Of a DNA stretch of 64,000 nucleotides, positions 7,710 through 17,108 are shown in pieces (the stretch's first letter is position 1; every line of letters begins with the position of its first letter). Made by a program: the position numbers and the translations under genes. The notes beneath the pieces are model-generated. The model was not told the origin of the DNA and searched no databases. It saw only the letters and a program-made list of their open reading frames with translations. The stretch comes from JAOADN01 sp049323795 (lineage in GTDB: Bacteria > Pseudomonadota > Alphaproteobacteria > Rhodobacterales > Rhodobacteraceae), in assembly GCA_049323795.1 (NCBI GenBank), contig JBMOOH010000005.1:148072-212071 (forward strand), written 5' to 3'.

Positions 7710-9389
7710 TCAGTCGGCCATGAGCCGGCTGATCACCACCGTCACCTCGGGCCTCTTGCCGATCTCGTCGAGGGTCCTCTGCCGCACGATGCGGCGGATG
7801 GCATCGTCCATCCTCTCGTCGTCCGCCACCACCTTGTCCTCGACGGTGGACAGGAACTCCGACAGGTCGCGTTCAAGCTCGTCGACCAGGGCCCGGCCGG
7901 TCCGGCCTGTCTCGGGCAGACCCATCAGTTCGACCCAGGCATCGCCGAGCGGCTGGTCGTCCTCGTCGACGATCACCGTCACCAGGGCATGGCCGCTCAG
8001 CGCCATGCGGATGCGGTCGCGCACGACCCCGTCCATCGCCCCGATGAGGACTGTCCCGTCGAGGTAGAGACGGCCCGTCCCGACATGCTCGGCAACGCGC
8101 GGCCTGTCGCCGGTGATGTCGAGCATGGTGCCGTTCGTGGCGATGGCGGACGCGATCCCCTTCGCCGTGCCGATGCCCGCATGTTCGCGCAGATGGCGGT
8201 GCTCGCCATGCATCGGAATCAGGATCTTCGGCCGCATGAGATCATGCACGGCTTCGAGATCCGGGCGGTTGGCGTGACCCGAGACGTGGTACATCCCGCC
8301 CCGGTCGTCCAGCACGTCGACGCCCTTCTCGGACAGCGCGTTCATGATGCGGAGCACATCGCGTTCGTTGCCGGGGATGGTCTTCGAGGAGAAGAGGAAC
8401 AGATCGCCCTCCGTCAGTTCCATCCCCAGATACTTGCCCCGGCTCAGCTGCGCCGCCGCGGCCCGCCGCTCGCCCTGGCTGCCGGTCACGATCAGCATCA
8501 GGTTGTCGCGCGGGATTTCGGCGGCGTCCTCGGGCGACACGGTCGCCGGAAAATCGGTCAGGATGCCCGACTCGACCGCTGCGGTGATCATCTTCCGCAT
8601 CGCCCGGCCCATCAGGCAGACCGAACGGCCGGCGGCCCTGCCCGCCTCGGCCAGCGTCCTGAGCCGGGCGATGTTCGACGCGAAGGTGGTGGCGACGACC
8701 AGCCCGCCGTCGCGCGATGCGACGAGATCGCGGATCGGCTGGGCAAGCGTGGCCTCGGAACGGCCGGGATTCGGCGAGAAGACATTCGTCGAATCGCAGG
8801 TCAGGACCTGGACGCCGCCCGCCTCGCGCGCGATCTCGTGCCAGACTTCCGGATCGAAGGGCTCGCCCACCACCGGATTGCCGTCGAGCTTGAAGTCGGC
8901 GGAATGCACGACCCGCCCGGCAGGCGTGTCGATGACGAGCGCCGCACTTTCCGGAATCGAGTGGCTGACCGGCACGAACTGCACCCGGAATGGTCCTGCT
9001 TCCGTCCAGGCCGGCCGGGGCGCGACGATACGGATCTGGTCGGTCGGCTGTCCGGCTTCCTCGAGCTTGCCCTTCGCGATCAGCCCGGTGAAGGGGCGTG
9101 CATGGACCGGGGCGCGGAGCCGTGGCCAGAGATGGCCGATGGCGCCCACATGGTCCTCGTGCGCGTGCGTGATGAAGATCGCCTCGAGACGGTCGCGCCG
9201 CGCGGCAAGCCATGCGACATCCGCCATGATGAGGTCCACGCCGGGCGTCGTGTCCATGTCGGGAAAGGTCACGCCCAGATCGACGAGGATCAGCCGTTCC
9301 CTGTCGGGAGGCCCATAGCCGAAGACATAGGCATTCATCCCGATCTCGCCGGCGCCGCCAAGGGGAAGATAGATCAGGCGGTCGGTCAT
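7710..9389 (-). CDS. rnj: Ribonuclease J
   Basis: 559 aa metallo-beta-lactamase/beta-CASP ribonuclease with 5-prime exonuclease and endonuclease activity, which acts in rRNA maturation and mRNA turnover in alphaproteobacteria. The zinc-binding motif THAHEDH lies at 74-80, the beta-CASP domain follows, then the second metal-site residues (HSIPES, SADFKLD) and a C-terminal domain. Its ATG at 9389 overlaps the coaX stop (ATGA), so it is translated as the last gene of the nuo-birA-coaX-rnj operon, an arrangement common in Rhodobacterales. Confidence 0.95.
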   Translation of the reverse strand: MTDRLIYLPLGGAGEIGMNAYVFGYGPPDRERLILVDLGVTFPDMDTTPGVDLIMADVAWLAARRDRLEAIFITHAHEDHVGAIGHLWPRLRAPVHARPFTGLIAKGKLEEAGQPTDQIRIVAPRPAWTEAGPFRVQFVPVSHSIPESAALVIDTPAGRVVHSADFKLDGNPVVGEPFDPEVWHEIAREAGGVQVLTCDSTNVFSPNPGRSEATLAQPIRDLVASRDGGLVVATTFASNIARLRTLAEAGRAAGRSVCLMGRAMRKMITAAVESGILTDFPATVSPEDAAEIPRDNLMLIVTGSQGERRAAAAQLSRGKYLGMELTEGDLFLFSSKTIPGNERDVLRIMNALSEKGVDVLDDRGGMYHVSGHANRPDLEAVHDLMRPKILIPMHGEHRHLREHAGIGTAKGIASAIATNGTMLDITGDRPRVAEHVGTGRLYLDGTVLIGAMDGVVRDRIRMALSGHALVTVIVDEDDQPLGDAWVELMGLPETGRTGRALVDELERDLSEFLSTVEDKVVADDERMDDAIRRIVRQRTLDEIGKRPEVTVVISRLMAD

Positions 9390-10168
9390 GCGGCGGTGTC
9401 CGGCTTCTGGTTGTATCGGTGGATGAGGACAAGCCCGTGCATCGTGAGATCGTCCTCGACGCTGTCGAACACATCTGTCCCCTGGGCGAACAAGGGGGCG
9501 AGACCGCCCGTCGCCACGACCTTCATTCCAAGCCCCCGCTCGGCCCGGATCCGGCCGACGACCCCCTCGACCAGCCCGACATAGCCCCAGTAGATCCCCG
9601 ACTGCATGCAGGCCACGGTGTTGGTGCCGATCACCTTCTCCGGCCGGCTGATGTCGACATGGGGCAGCGCGGCCGCGGCCATGTGCAGGGCTTCGAGAGA
9701 CAGGTTCACGCCCGGCGCGATCACCCCGCCGATATAGGCGCCGTCATCGTCCACCACGTCGAGCGTCGTCGCAGTGCCGAAATCCACCACGATCACGTTG
9801 CCCCCGTGGCGATCGAAGACGCCCACGGCGTTGACGAGCCGGTCGGGGCCCACGGCCGTGCCCTGATCGACACGCGGGGGCACCGGCACCTCGCAACCCG
9901 GCCTGCCGACGACCAGCGGGCGGCAGTCGAAGTAGCGGTTGCAGAGGACGCGGAGGTTGAAGACGACACGCGGCACGGTGGACGAGATGATCACCGCGTC
10001 GAAATCGACCGCCACCCCGTAGTGATCGAGAAGCGCCTTCAGCCAGACGAAATACTGGTCGGCCGTCTGGCGGTGATCGGTCGCGGTGCGCAGCGTGCAG
10101 AGGAACCGCGACCCGTCCCAGACGGCGAAGACGGTGTTGGTGTTCCCGCAGTCGATGCAGAGAAGCAT
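9386..10168 (-). CDS. coaX: Type III pantothenate kinase
   Basis: 260 aa ASKHA-fold kinase that phosphorylates pantothenate in the first step of coenzyme A synthesis, and is not feedback-inhibited by CoA in the known family members. The N-terminal phosphate-binding motif is DCGNTNT (6-12); VVDFGTATTLDVV and GGVIAPGVNLS are the further conserved blocks. The ATG at 10168 is preceded by GGGGAGGGGGA. It ends in an ATGA overlap with rnj and follows birA by 14 bp. Confidence 0.95.
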   Translation of the reverse strand: MLLCIDCGNTNTVFAVWDGSRFLCTLRTATDHRQTADQYFVWLKALLDHYGVAVDFDAVIISSTVPRVVFNLRVLCNRYFDCRPLVVGRPGCEVPVPPRVDQGTAVGPDRLVNAVGVFDRHGGNVIVVDFGTATTLDVVDDDGAYIGGVIAPGVNLSLEALHMAAAALPHVDISRPEKVIGTNTVACMQSGIYWGYVGLVEGVVGRIRAERGLGMKVVATGGLAPLFAQGTDVFDSVEDDLTMHGLVLIHRYNQKPDTAA

Positions 10169-10182
10169 CGGTTCCCCCTCCC

Positions 10183-10950
10183 CTAGCCGGCCGGCCGAAA
10201 ATACACGTCCGCGGCCGGAATGGCACACCGGCCCGTTCCGGTCGCAAGGACAATGGCTCCGGTCTCGTCGATGGTCTCGAACCGGCCCTCGACCGTGCCC
10301 GTCCCGGTGCGGGCCGTGACCGGATCGCCCAGGCGCTCGGCCCGGCCGAGAAAGGCGAGCCGGAGCGGCTGGAAGCCCTCGTCCGTCAGCCGGCGGTCCC
10401 ATCCGGCGAAGGACGCTGCAAGACATGTCAGAAACGCATCGGGCGCGATGCCGATGCCCGTTTCCCCCAGCACCGACACCGGCCGCAGGGCACCGGGCTC
10501 GACCTCGGCGACAGAGGGGGCCGCGACGAGATTCACCCCGATCCCGACGGACAGGCGGTCGACCCGGCCGCCCTGCCCCGCACTTTCCAGAAGGATCCCC
10601 GCGACCTTGCCGCCGTTGAGCAGGACGTCATTCGGCCATTTCAGCGACAGCCGCGCGCGGCCGCCGATGAAGCCCTCCAGCGCGTCGTGCAGCGCAAGCG
10701 CGGCGACATAGCTCCTTAATGCGGCATCCTGCGTCGCAAGCTTCGCCGGAATCGCCAGGGTCGCCGCGAAGTTGCCCGCGGGCATCGCCCAGGCGCGCCC
10801 GCGCCGGCCGCGCGCCGCCGTCTGGTGCCGCGCGAGGATCCATGTCGGTCGCGCCAGGGCGGGCGAGCGGCGCGCCGCCTCGTCGTTGGTGCTGTCGACT
10901 TCGGGCAGGATCAGGCGGTCCACACCCTCGGGCCAGCGGTCAGCGGACAA
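10183..10950 (-). CDS. birA: Biotin--[acetyl-CoA-carboxylase] ligase
   Basis: 255 aa enzyme that activates biotin to biotinyl-AMP and attaches it to the carboxylase carrier lysine. The ARGRRGRAW segment matches the biotin-binding GRGRxGR loop and LKWPNDV the second conserved motif. There is no N-terminal helix-turn-helix, so it is a pure ligase and not a biotin repressor. The start is most likely TTG at 10950 (SADRWPEGVDRLIL follows), overlapping the nuoN stop by 11 nt; a GTG at 10923 is the alternative. It sits directly behind nuoN in the same operon. Confidence 0.92.
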   Translation of the reverse strand: MSADRWPEGVDRLILPEVDSTNDEAARRSPALARPTWILARHQTAARGRRGRAWAMPAGNFAATLAIPAKLATQDAALRSYVAALALHDALEGFIGGRARLSLKWPNDVLLNGGKVAGILLESAGQGGRVDRLSVGIGVNLVAAPSVAEVEPGALRPVSVLGETGIGIAPDAFLTCLAASFAGWDRRLTDEGFQPLRLAFLGRAERLGDPVTARTGTGTVEGRFETIDETGAIVLATGTGRCAIPAADVYFRPAG

Positions 10951-12382
10951 GGACTTCCGCCGCCGTGGCCGCGGCCCCTTCGATGCCGAAGAGGTTGACG
11001 ACGCCCGCCAGCATGACGAACGCCGAAAGCATCAGCATGACCCAGGGGACCGGGGCCATCCTGCGGTCCAGCGCGACGGCCGGTTCGGTGCCGAAATACA
11101 TGTAGAACACGATCCGCAGGTAGTAGTATGCGCCGATCACGCTCGCGATGACGCCGAGCACGGCAAGCCAGGACAGCCCCGCACCGACCGCGGCGTCGAG
11201 GACGCCGAACTTGGCGAAGAAGCCCAGCATCGGAGGCACGCCCGCAAGGCTGAACATCAGGATCATGAGTGCCAGGGCCTTCAGAGGTTCGGCCTTGGCG
11301 TAGAGGTTCAGCGCCTCGATGTCCAACACCGCCGCCCCGTTCCGCTCCATCGACAGGATGAAGGCGAAGGTGCCGACGTTCATGGCAACATAGATCACCA
11401 TGTAGATCAGCATCGCCTCGACCCCTGCGGCGGTTCCCGCAGCAAGCCCCATCAGCGCGAAGCCCATGTGGGCGATCGAGGAATAGGCCATCAGCCGCTT
11501 GATGTTCCGCTGGCCGATCGCCGCGACGGCACCGAGGAACATCGAGGCGACCGAAAGGGCCGCGACGATCTGGCTCCAGTCGCCGGCCGCGGTTCCGAAG
11601 GCATCGAAGACGAGCCGCGCGAAGAGCGCCATCGCGGCGACCTTGGGCGCGGTGGCGAGGAAGGCGGTGACGGGCGTGGGCGCACCCTCGTAGACATCCG
11701 GGGTCCACATGTGGAAGGGCACCGCCGAGACCTTGAATGCAAGGCCCGTGATGAGGAACACCAGACCGAACAGGAGGCCGACCGGCATCTCGCCGCCCTT
11801 CACATGGGCGATGATCCCCTCGAAACCCGTCGTTCCGGCGAAGCCATAGGTCAACGACGCGCCGTAAAGAAGAAAGCCCGACGAGAGCGCGCCGAGGATG
11901 AAGTACTTGAGCCCCGCTTCGGTGGACTTCACGCTGTCGCGGCGCAGCGAGGCGACGACGTAGAGCGCCAGCGACTGAAGCTCGAGCCCCATGTAGAGCG
12001 CCATCAGGTCGCCGGCCGAGACCATCAGCATCATGCCGGTCACCGCAAGCGCGACGAGCACCGGGTATTCGAACCGGCCGAGGCCCTTGCGGCGCATGTA
12101 GTCCTCGCTCATCGCCAGGACGGCGGCAGCGGACAGCAGGATCGTCACCTTGGCGAAGCGCGCGAAAGCGTCGTTGACGAAGCCGCCCTGGAACGCCGTA
12201 TCGCCCCCCGGGCCACCGTAGCCGATCCAGACCGCAAGCACGATGAACACGGTTGCCGTGGCCCAGGTCAGGGCCGGGGTCAGCCTGTCCTTGCCCGCAA
12301 AGGCACCGAGCAGCAGCGCGGCCATGGCGAAGATCGCCAGAACGATTTCGGGCAGCGCGGCAGCATAGTCGAATTCGGTCAT
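10940..12382 (-). CDS. nuoN: NADH-quinone oxidoreductase subunit N
   Basis: 480 aa, antiporter-like proton-pumping subunit of the membrane arm of complex I, with about 14 transmembrane helices. The core shows KYFILGALSSGFLLYGASLTYG-type helix sequence and the YSSIAHMGFALMG segment of this family. Start ATG at 12382 with AAGGAG upstream; the in-frame extension further 5-prime is rejected. It follows nuoM by 16 bp and is the last nuo gene before birA. Confidence 0.96.
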   Translation of the reverse strand: MTEFDYAAALPEIVLAIFAMAALLLGAFAGKDRLTPALTWATATVFIVLAVWIGYGGPGGDTAFQGGFVNDAFARFAKVTILLSAAAVLAMSEDYMRRKGLGRFEYPVLVALAVTGMMLMVSAGDLMALYMGLELQSLALYVVASLRRDSVKSTEAGLKYFILGALSSGFLLYGASLTYGFAGTTGFEGIIAHVKGGEMPVGLLFGLVFLITGLAFKVSAVPFHMWTPDVYEGAPTPVTAFLATAPKVAAMALFARLVFDAFGTAAGDWSQIVAALSVASMFLGAVAAIGQRNIKRLMAYSSIAHMGFALMGLAAGTAAGVEAMLIYMVIYVAMNVGTFAFILSMERNGAAVLDIEALNLYAKAEPLKALALMILMFSLAGVPPMLGFFAKFGVLDAAVGAGLSWLAVLGVIASVIGAYYYLRIVFYMYFGTEPAVALDRRMAPVPWVMLMLSAFVMLAGVVNLFGIEGAAATAAEVLVR

Positions 12383-12398
12383 CGCCGACGGTGCTCCT

Positions 12399-13940
12399 TC
12401 ATTCGCTGGCGGCGACCTGCACCGCATCGGATGCAGGGATCGCGGCCTGATAGTTCGAGACCAGCGCCGTGACGGACGGGCTGAAGAGGCGGGTGGCGAG
12501 GCTCGGATAGAGCCCGAGGATCAGGGTGGCGGCGACGAGCGGCGCGAAGACCAGCCGCTCGCGCGGCCCCATGTCGGTGATCGACTTCAGCGCCTCTTTC
12601 ACCAGATCGCCGAAGGCGACGCGCCGGTAGAGCCAGAGCGCATAGGCCGCCGAGAGGATCACACCCGAGGTGGCGACCGCCGCGACCCAGGTATTGACCT
12701 GGAAAATGCCGACGAGGGTCAGGAACTCGCCGACAAAACCGCTCGTGCCGGGCAGGCCCACGTTCGCCAGCGTGAAGAACATGAAGACGAGCGCATAGGC
12801 CGGCATCCGGTTCACCAGGCCGCCGTAGGCGTCGATGTCGCGCGTGTGCATGCGGTCGTAGATGACGCCGACGCAGAGGAAGAGCGCGCCCGAGATGAAA
12901 CCGTGGCTGAGCATCTGGAAGATCGCGCCGTCGATCCCCTGCTGGTTGACCGTGAAGATCCCCATCGTGACATAGCCCATATGGGCGACCGACGAATAGG
13001 CGATCAGCTTCTTCATGTCGGTCTGCGCCAGCGCGACAAGGCTGGTGTAGACGATCGCGATGGCCGACAGCCAGAAGACGAGCGGCGCCAGCAGGTCGGA
13101 CGCCACCGGGAACATCGGCAGGCTGAAGCGCAGGAACCCGTACCCCCCCATCTTCAGCAGGATCGCCGCCAGCACGACCGATCCGGCGGTCGGCGCCTGG
13201 ACATGCGCGTCGGGCAGCCAGGTATGGACCGGCCACATCGGCAGCTTCACCGCGAACGACGCGAAGAAGGCAAGCCAGAGCAGCGTCTGCATCCCGCCCG
13301 CGATGCGGAAGCCCCAGAGCGCGAGATCCTCGGACGGGAAACCGAAGGTCAGGAGCGAGGGGATGTCGGTCGTCCCGGCCGTCACGTACATGGCGACAAT
13401 CGCGACCAGCATCAGCACCGAGCCGAGGAATGTGTAGAGGAAGAACTTGAAGGCGGCGTAGATGCGGTCCCTGCCCCCCCAGATCCCGATGATGAGGAAC
13501 ATCGGGATGAGTCCGGCCTCGAAGAACAGGTAGAACAGCACGAGGTCGAGCGCCACGAAGACGCCGAGCATCAGCCCTTCGAGGACGAGGAAGGCGATCA
13601 TGTATTCCTTGACGCGGGTATTCACCTCCCACGCCGACAGGATGGTCAGAGGCATCAGGAAGGTGGTCAGCAGCACGAAGACGAGGCTGATTCCGTCCAC
13701 GCCGACCTTGTAGGTGAAGCCCATGATCCACTCGCGGGTCTCGACGAACTGGAAGCCGGTCTCGGCGGGGTCGAATCCCGCCAGCAGGAGGAGCGAGACG
13801 AGGAACGTCGCCGTGGTGGCGGTCAGCCCCAGCCACCTGGCGTTCCGCTGCGCAGCCGGGTCATCGCCCTTGAGGAAGAGGGCGAGGACTGCCGCGGCCA
13901 CCAGGGGCAGAAAGGTGATGATGGAAAGAAGGCTGCCCAT
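12399..13940 (-). CDS. nuoM: NADH-quinone oxidoreductase subunit M
   Basis: 513 aa antiporter-like membrane-arm subunit of complex I with about 14 transmembrane helices. LPDAHVQAPTAGSVVLAAIL and YSSVAHMGYV are characteristic NuoM segments. ATG at 13940 shares a base with the nuoL stop (TGATG); a GTG one codon earlier is an alternative. Length is typical. Confidence 0.96.
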   Translation of the reverse strand: MGSLLSIITFLPLVAAAVLALFLKGDDPAAQRNARWLGLTATTATFLVSLLLLAGFDPAETGFQFVETREWIMGFTYKVGVDGISLVFVLLTTFLMPLTILSAWEVNTRVKEYMIAFLVLEGLMLGVFVALDLVLFYLFFEAGLIPMFLIIGIWGGRDRIYAAFKFFLYTFLGSVLMLVAIVAMYVTAGTTDIPSLLTFGFPSEDLALWGFRIAGGMQTLLWLAFFASFAVKLPMWPVHTWLPDAHVQAPTAGSVVLAAILLKMGGYGFLRFSLPMFPVASDLLAPLVFWLSAIAIVYTSLVALAQTDMKKLIAYSSVAHMGYVTMGIFTVNQQGIDGAIFQMLSHGFISGALFLCVGVIYDRMHTRDIDAYGGLVNRMPAYALVFMFFTLANVGLPGTSGFVGEFLTLVGIFQVNTWVAAVATSGVILSAAYALWLYRRVAFGDLVKEALKSITDMGPRERLVFAPLVAATLILGLYPSLATRLFSPSVTALVSNYQAAIPASDAVQVAASE

Positions 13941-16057
13941 CACTTGCCCCCCGCGAGCATCATCCAGGTGATCAGAAGCGCGAGTCCGAGGACCATCGCA
14001 AACGCATAGGTGAAGACATAGCCCGTCTGCGCGCGCCCCGCGAGGCGGGTCAGGAAGGGCACGACCCCCATGGCGACCCCGTTGATCGTTCCGTCGATCA
14101 CCTCACCGTCGCCGCGCTTCCACAGGAAGGACGCAAGCCGGCGGGCGGGGCCGACGAGGAAGAAGTCGTAGATCTCGTCGAAATACCACTTGTTGAGGAG
14201 GAAGCGGTAGAGGACCGGGTTCGCCGCCGCCCATTTGCCCGGCAGGTCCGGGCGGCGGATGTAGAACATCCAGGCGGTGAAGAGACCGGCCAGCATCGCC
14301 ACGAAGGGCGAGAGCTTGACCCATTCGGGCGCTTCATGGGCGGCCTTCAGCACCTCGAACGAGGTCTCGGACATGTAGATCGCGCCCGCGGGCGCCCCGC
14401 CAGCCGCCGCCTCCGGGGTGGCGGCCGCGGTCGCGGCGGTCGTCTCGCCGGCGCTCCCGGCCGTCGCGGCGGGCTCCGCACTGCCCTCCGCCGCGGCCGC
14501 GGCCTCCGGCGGCATGGCGAAGAACCGGGCGATCGACGCGTCCTCGCCGAAGAACGGCTTGTACCAGATCATCCCGGCGAAGACCGCGCCGATGGCCAGC
14601 ACGACAAGCGGGGTCAGCATGGTCCAGGGGCTTTCATGCGCATGCTCGTGCGCGTGCATGTCGCCCCGCGGCGCGCCGTGGAAGACCATGAACATCTGCC
14701 GCCACGTGTAGAAGCTGGTGAACGCCGCCGCCACCACCAGCAGCCAGAATGCCGCGCCCCCCGCGGTCCCGGCCCAGACGCCCTCGACGATCGCGTCCTT
14801 CGAGAGGAACCCGGCGAAGCCAATCGGGAATCCGAACAGCGCGTCGCTGAACGGTATGCCGACCCCGGTCAGCGCCAGGCCGCCCGCCATCATCGTCCAG
14901 TAGGTGACGGGCAGCTTCCGCCGCAGCCCGCCCATGTTCCGCATGTCCTGCTCGTGGTGCATGGCGGTGATCACCGAACCGGCCGAGAGGAACATCACCG
15001 CCTTGAAGAAGGCATGGGTGAAAAGGTGGAACATGGCCACCGAATAGAGCCCGACGCCGGCGGCGGCGAACATGTAGCCGAGCTGCGAGCAGGTCGAATA
15101 GGCGATCACGCGCTTGATGTCGTTCTGCACCAGGCCGACGGTGGCCGCGAAGAAGGCGGTCGAGGCGCCGATGACGAGGACGAGGGTCTTCGCCTCCGGC
15201 GCGTATTCGAAGAGAGGCGACATGCGGACGACGAGGAACACCCCCGCCGTCACCATCGTCGCCGCATGGATCAGCGCCGAGACCGGCGTCGGCCCCTCCA
15301 TCGCGTCCGGCAGCCAGGTGTGCAGGAAGAGCTGCGCCGACTTGCCCATCGCGCCGATGAAGAGAAGGACCGCGATCAGGTTGGCCGCGTTCCACTCGGA
15401 CCAGAGGAAGCTCACCTGCGTCTCGGCCAAGGTCGGGGCGGCGGCGAAGACATCCTTCAGGTTGATCGAGTCAACGAGGTAGAACAGCCCGAAGATGCCG
15501 AGCGCGAAGCCGAAGTCGCCCACGCGGTTGACGACGAAGGCCTTGATCGCGGCGGCGTTGGCCGAGTCCTTGCGGTAGTAGAAGCCGATCAGCAGGTAGG
15601 ACGCGACGCCCACACCCTCCCAGCCGAAGAACATCTGGACGAGGTTGTCGGCCGTCACCAGCGCCAGCATCGCGAAGGTGAAGAACGACAGGTAGGCGAA
15701 GAACCGCGCCTTGTACCAGTCGTCGGGGCCCCAGTTCGAATCCCCGTCCATGTAGCCCAGCGAATACATGTGGACGAGCGCCGAGACGGTCGTGACCACC
15801 ACCAGCATGATCGCCGTCAGCCGGTCGAGACGAATCGACCAGGCGGTATCGAGCGACCCGGACTGGATGAAGTTCAGGATGTGGATCTGCTGGGTCTGGC
15901 CGTCGAAGCCGAAAAACACGATCCACGACAGGAGGCAGGCGAGGAAGAGAAGCCCGGTCGTCAGGTACTGCGCCGCCTGTTCGCCGATGATCCGCCAGCC
16001 GAAGCCCGCGATGACGGCGCCGGCGAGGGGCGCGAAGAGGATGATCTGGGGAAGCAC
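13940..16057 (-). CDS. nuoL: NADH-quinone oxidoreductase subunit L
   Basis: 705 aa distal antiporter-like subunit of complex I, including the long lateral amphipathic helix in its C-terminal part. Typical segments are FFGWEGVGVASYLLIG and HTWLPDAMEGPTPVSALIHA. Start is GTG at 16057 preceded by AAAGG that overlaps the end of nuoK. Between about residues 516 and 558 there is a low-complexity Ala/Gly/Thr/Glu-rich stretch (PPEAAAAAEGSAEPAATA and onwards) inserted in a loop before the C-terminal helices; this is not part of the conserved core. Confidence 0.96.
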   Translation of the reverse strand: MLPQIILFAPLAGAVIAGFGWRIIGEQAAQYLTTGLLFLACLLSWIVFFGFDGQTQQIHILNFIQSGSLDTAWSIRLDRLTAIMLVVVTTVSALVHMYSLGYMDGDSNWGPDDWYKARFFAYLSFFTFAMLALVTADNLVQMFFGWEGVGVASYLLIGFYYRKDSANAAAIKAFVVNRVGDFGFALGIFGLFYLVDSINLKDVFAAAPTLAETQVSFLWSEWNAANLIAVLLFIGAMGKSAQLFLHTWLPDAMEGPTPVSALIHAATMVTAGVFLVVRMSPLFEYAPEAKTLVLVIGASTAFFAATVGLVQNDIKRVIAYSTCSQLGYMFAAAGVGLYSVAMFHLFTHAFFKAVMFLSAGSVITAMHHEQDMRNMGGLRRKLPVTYWTMMAGGLALTGVGIPFSDALFGFPIGFAGFLSKDAIVEGVWAGTAGGAAFWLLVVAAAFTSFYTWRQMFMVFHGAPRGDMHAHEHAHESPWTMLTPLVVLAIGAVFAGMIWYKPFFGEDASIARFFAMPPEAAAAAEGSAEPAATAGSAGETTAATAAATPEAAAGGAPAGAIYMSETSFEVLKAAHEAPEWVKLSPFVAMLAGLFTAWMFYIRRPDLPGKWAAANPVLYRFLLNKWYFDEIYDFFLVGPARRLASFLWKRGDGEVIDGTINGVAMGVVPFLTRLAGRAQTGYVFTYAFAMVLGLALLITWMMLAGGK

Positions 16058-16064
16058 TTCTGGA

Positions 16065-16370
16065 TCAGCCTTTCATCACGTTGACGTCCTCGACGTCGAT
16101 GGTGCCGCGGTTGCGGAAGAAACAGACGAGGATCGCGAGGCCGATGGCCGCCTCGGCCGCAGCGACGGTCAGCACGAACATTGCGAAGATCTGGCCCGTC
16201 AGGTCCTGAAGGAAGGCCGAGAAGGCGACGAGGTTGATGTTGACCGCGAGGAGCATGAGCTCGATCGACATCAGGATCACGATCACGTTCTTCCGGTTGA
16301 GGAAGGTGCCGAAGATCCCGATCACGAAGAGCGCGGCGGCCACGCCGAGGTAGTGGGTCAGTCCGATCAT
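16065..16370 (-). CDS. nuoK: NADH-quinone oxidoreductase subunit K
   Basis: 101 aa, three transmembrane helices; membrane-arm subunit related to MrpC that links the quinone module to the antiporter subunits. The conserved acidic residues sit in IELMLLAVNINLV and AAAEAAIGLAILV. Start ATG at 16370 gives the normal length; the longer in-frame version includes part of the palindromic spacer and is rejected. Confidence 0.96.
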   Translation of the reverse strand: MIGLTHYLGVAAALFVIGIFGTFLNRKNVIVILMSIELMLLAVNINLVAFSAFLQDLTGQIFAMFVLTVAAAEAAIGLAILVCFFRNRGTIDVEDVNVMKG

Positions 16371-16385
16371 CGTTTCGTCCCTCAC

Positions 16386-16494
16386 GCCCCGGCGCAGGCC
16401 GGGGCCTCGTTTCATTCCGCGCATCGCGCCCCGGCGCAGGCCGGGGCATCGATCTGTTCTTCCCTGCCCTTCGGGCCCCGGCCTTCGCCGGGGC
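16386..16494. repeat. Three REP-like 20-bp palindromes in the nuoJ-nuoK spacer
   Basis: GCCCCGGC-GCAG-GCCGGGGC occurs at 16386-16405 and again, identical, at 16428-16447; a third copy with loop CTTC lies at 16475-16494. Each is an 8-bp perfect stem with a 4-nt loop. They fill the 135-bp spacer between nuoK and nuoJ, so the nuo transcript must contain all three stem-loops. GC-rich palindromes of this type are scattered in many alphaproteobacterial genomes, which suggests a REP-type repeat family. Confidence 0.85.
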
Positions 16495-16505
16495 GGGCCC
16501 GGGGC

Positions 16506-17108
16506 TCAGCCGAGCCCCTGCCCCGGCTTCACGTCCACCAGTTCCATCGCCTTCGCCGGGTCGCGCCACATCTGGGCCAGCACGTCCTGGCGCTTGATGT
16601 CCTTGCGGTGGCGAAGCGTCAGCACGATCGCCCCGATCATCGCGACGAGAAGGATCAGACCCGCCGTCTGGAACAGGAAGAAGTAGCGGTCGTAGATGAG
16701 CAGACCGAGCGCCCTCGTGTTCTCGACCCCGCCCACCGCCGGCGCGTCGGCCACGGCCACTCCCTCGCCGCTGGTCCACGAACCGAAGACGATCGCAAGC
16801 TGCATCAGGATCACGACGCCGATGAGCAGACCGAGCGGCATGAACCGTGCCATCTCGCCCTTCAGCTCGGCGAAATCGACGTCGAGCATCATCACGACGA
16901 AGAGGAACAGGACCGCGACCGCGCCGACATAGACGATGACGAGGAGCATCGCCACGAACTCGGCCCCCATCAGCACGAAGAGCCCGGCCGAGGAGAGGAA
17001 GGCGAGGATCAGCCACAGGACCGAATGGACCGGGTTGCGGCTGATCGTCACCATCAGACCGGCGGCGAGCACGCAGACCGCAAAGAGGTAGAAGGCGAAG
17101 ACGGTCAT
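16506..17108 (-). CDS. nuoJ: NADH-quinone oxidoreductase subunit J
   Basis: 200 aa with five predicted transmembrane helices; complex I membrane subunit that carries the pi-bulge helix near the quinone-coupling region. Characteristic sequence is FVAMLLVIVYVGAVAVLFLF. ATG at 17108 overlaps the stop of the preceding decarboxylase-family gene (ATGA), which fixes the start. Confidence 0.96.
   Translation of the reverse strand: MTVFAFYLFAVCVLAAGLMVTISRNPVHSVLWLILAFLSSAGLFVLMGAEFVAMLLVIVYVGAVAVLFLFVVMMLDVDFAELKGEMARFMPLGLLIGVVILMQLAIVFGSWTSGEGVAVADAPAVGGVENTRALGLLIYDRYFFLFQTAGLILLVAMIGAIVLTLRHRKDIKRQDVLAQMWRDPAKAMELVDVKPGQGLG

Noticed and set aside
10772..16084. Long plus-strand frames opposite nuoL, nuoM and nuoN
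   Set aside because: Rich in Arg, His, Gly and Glu, the expected reverse complement of membrane-protein codons; no supported gene.
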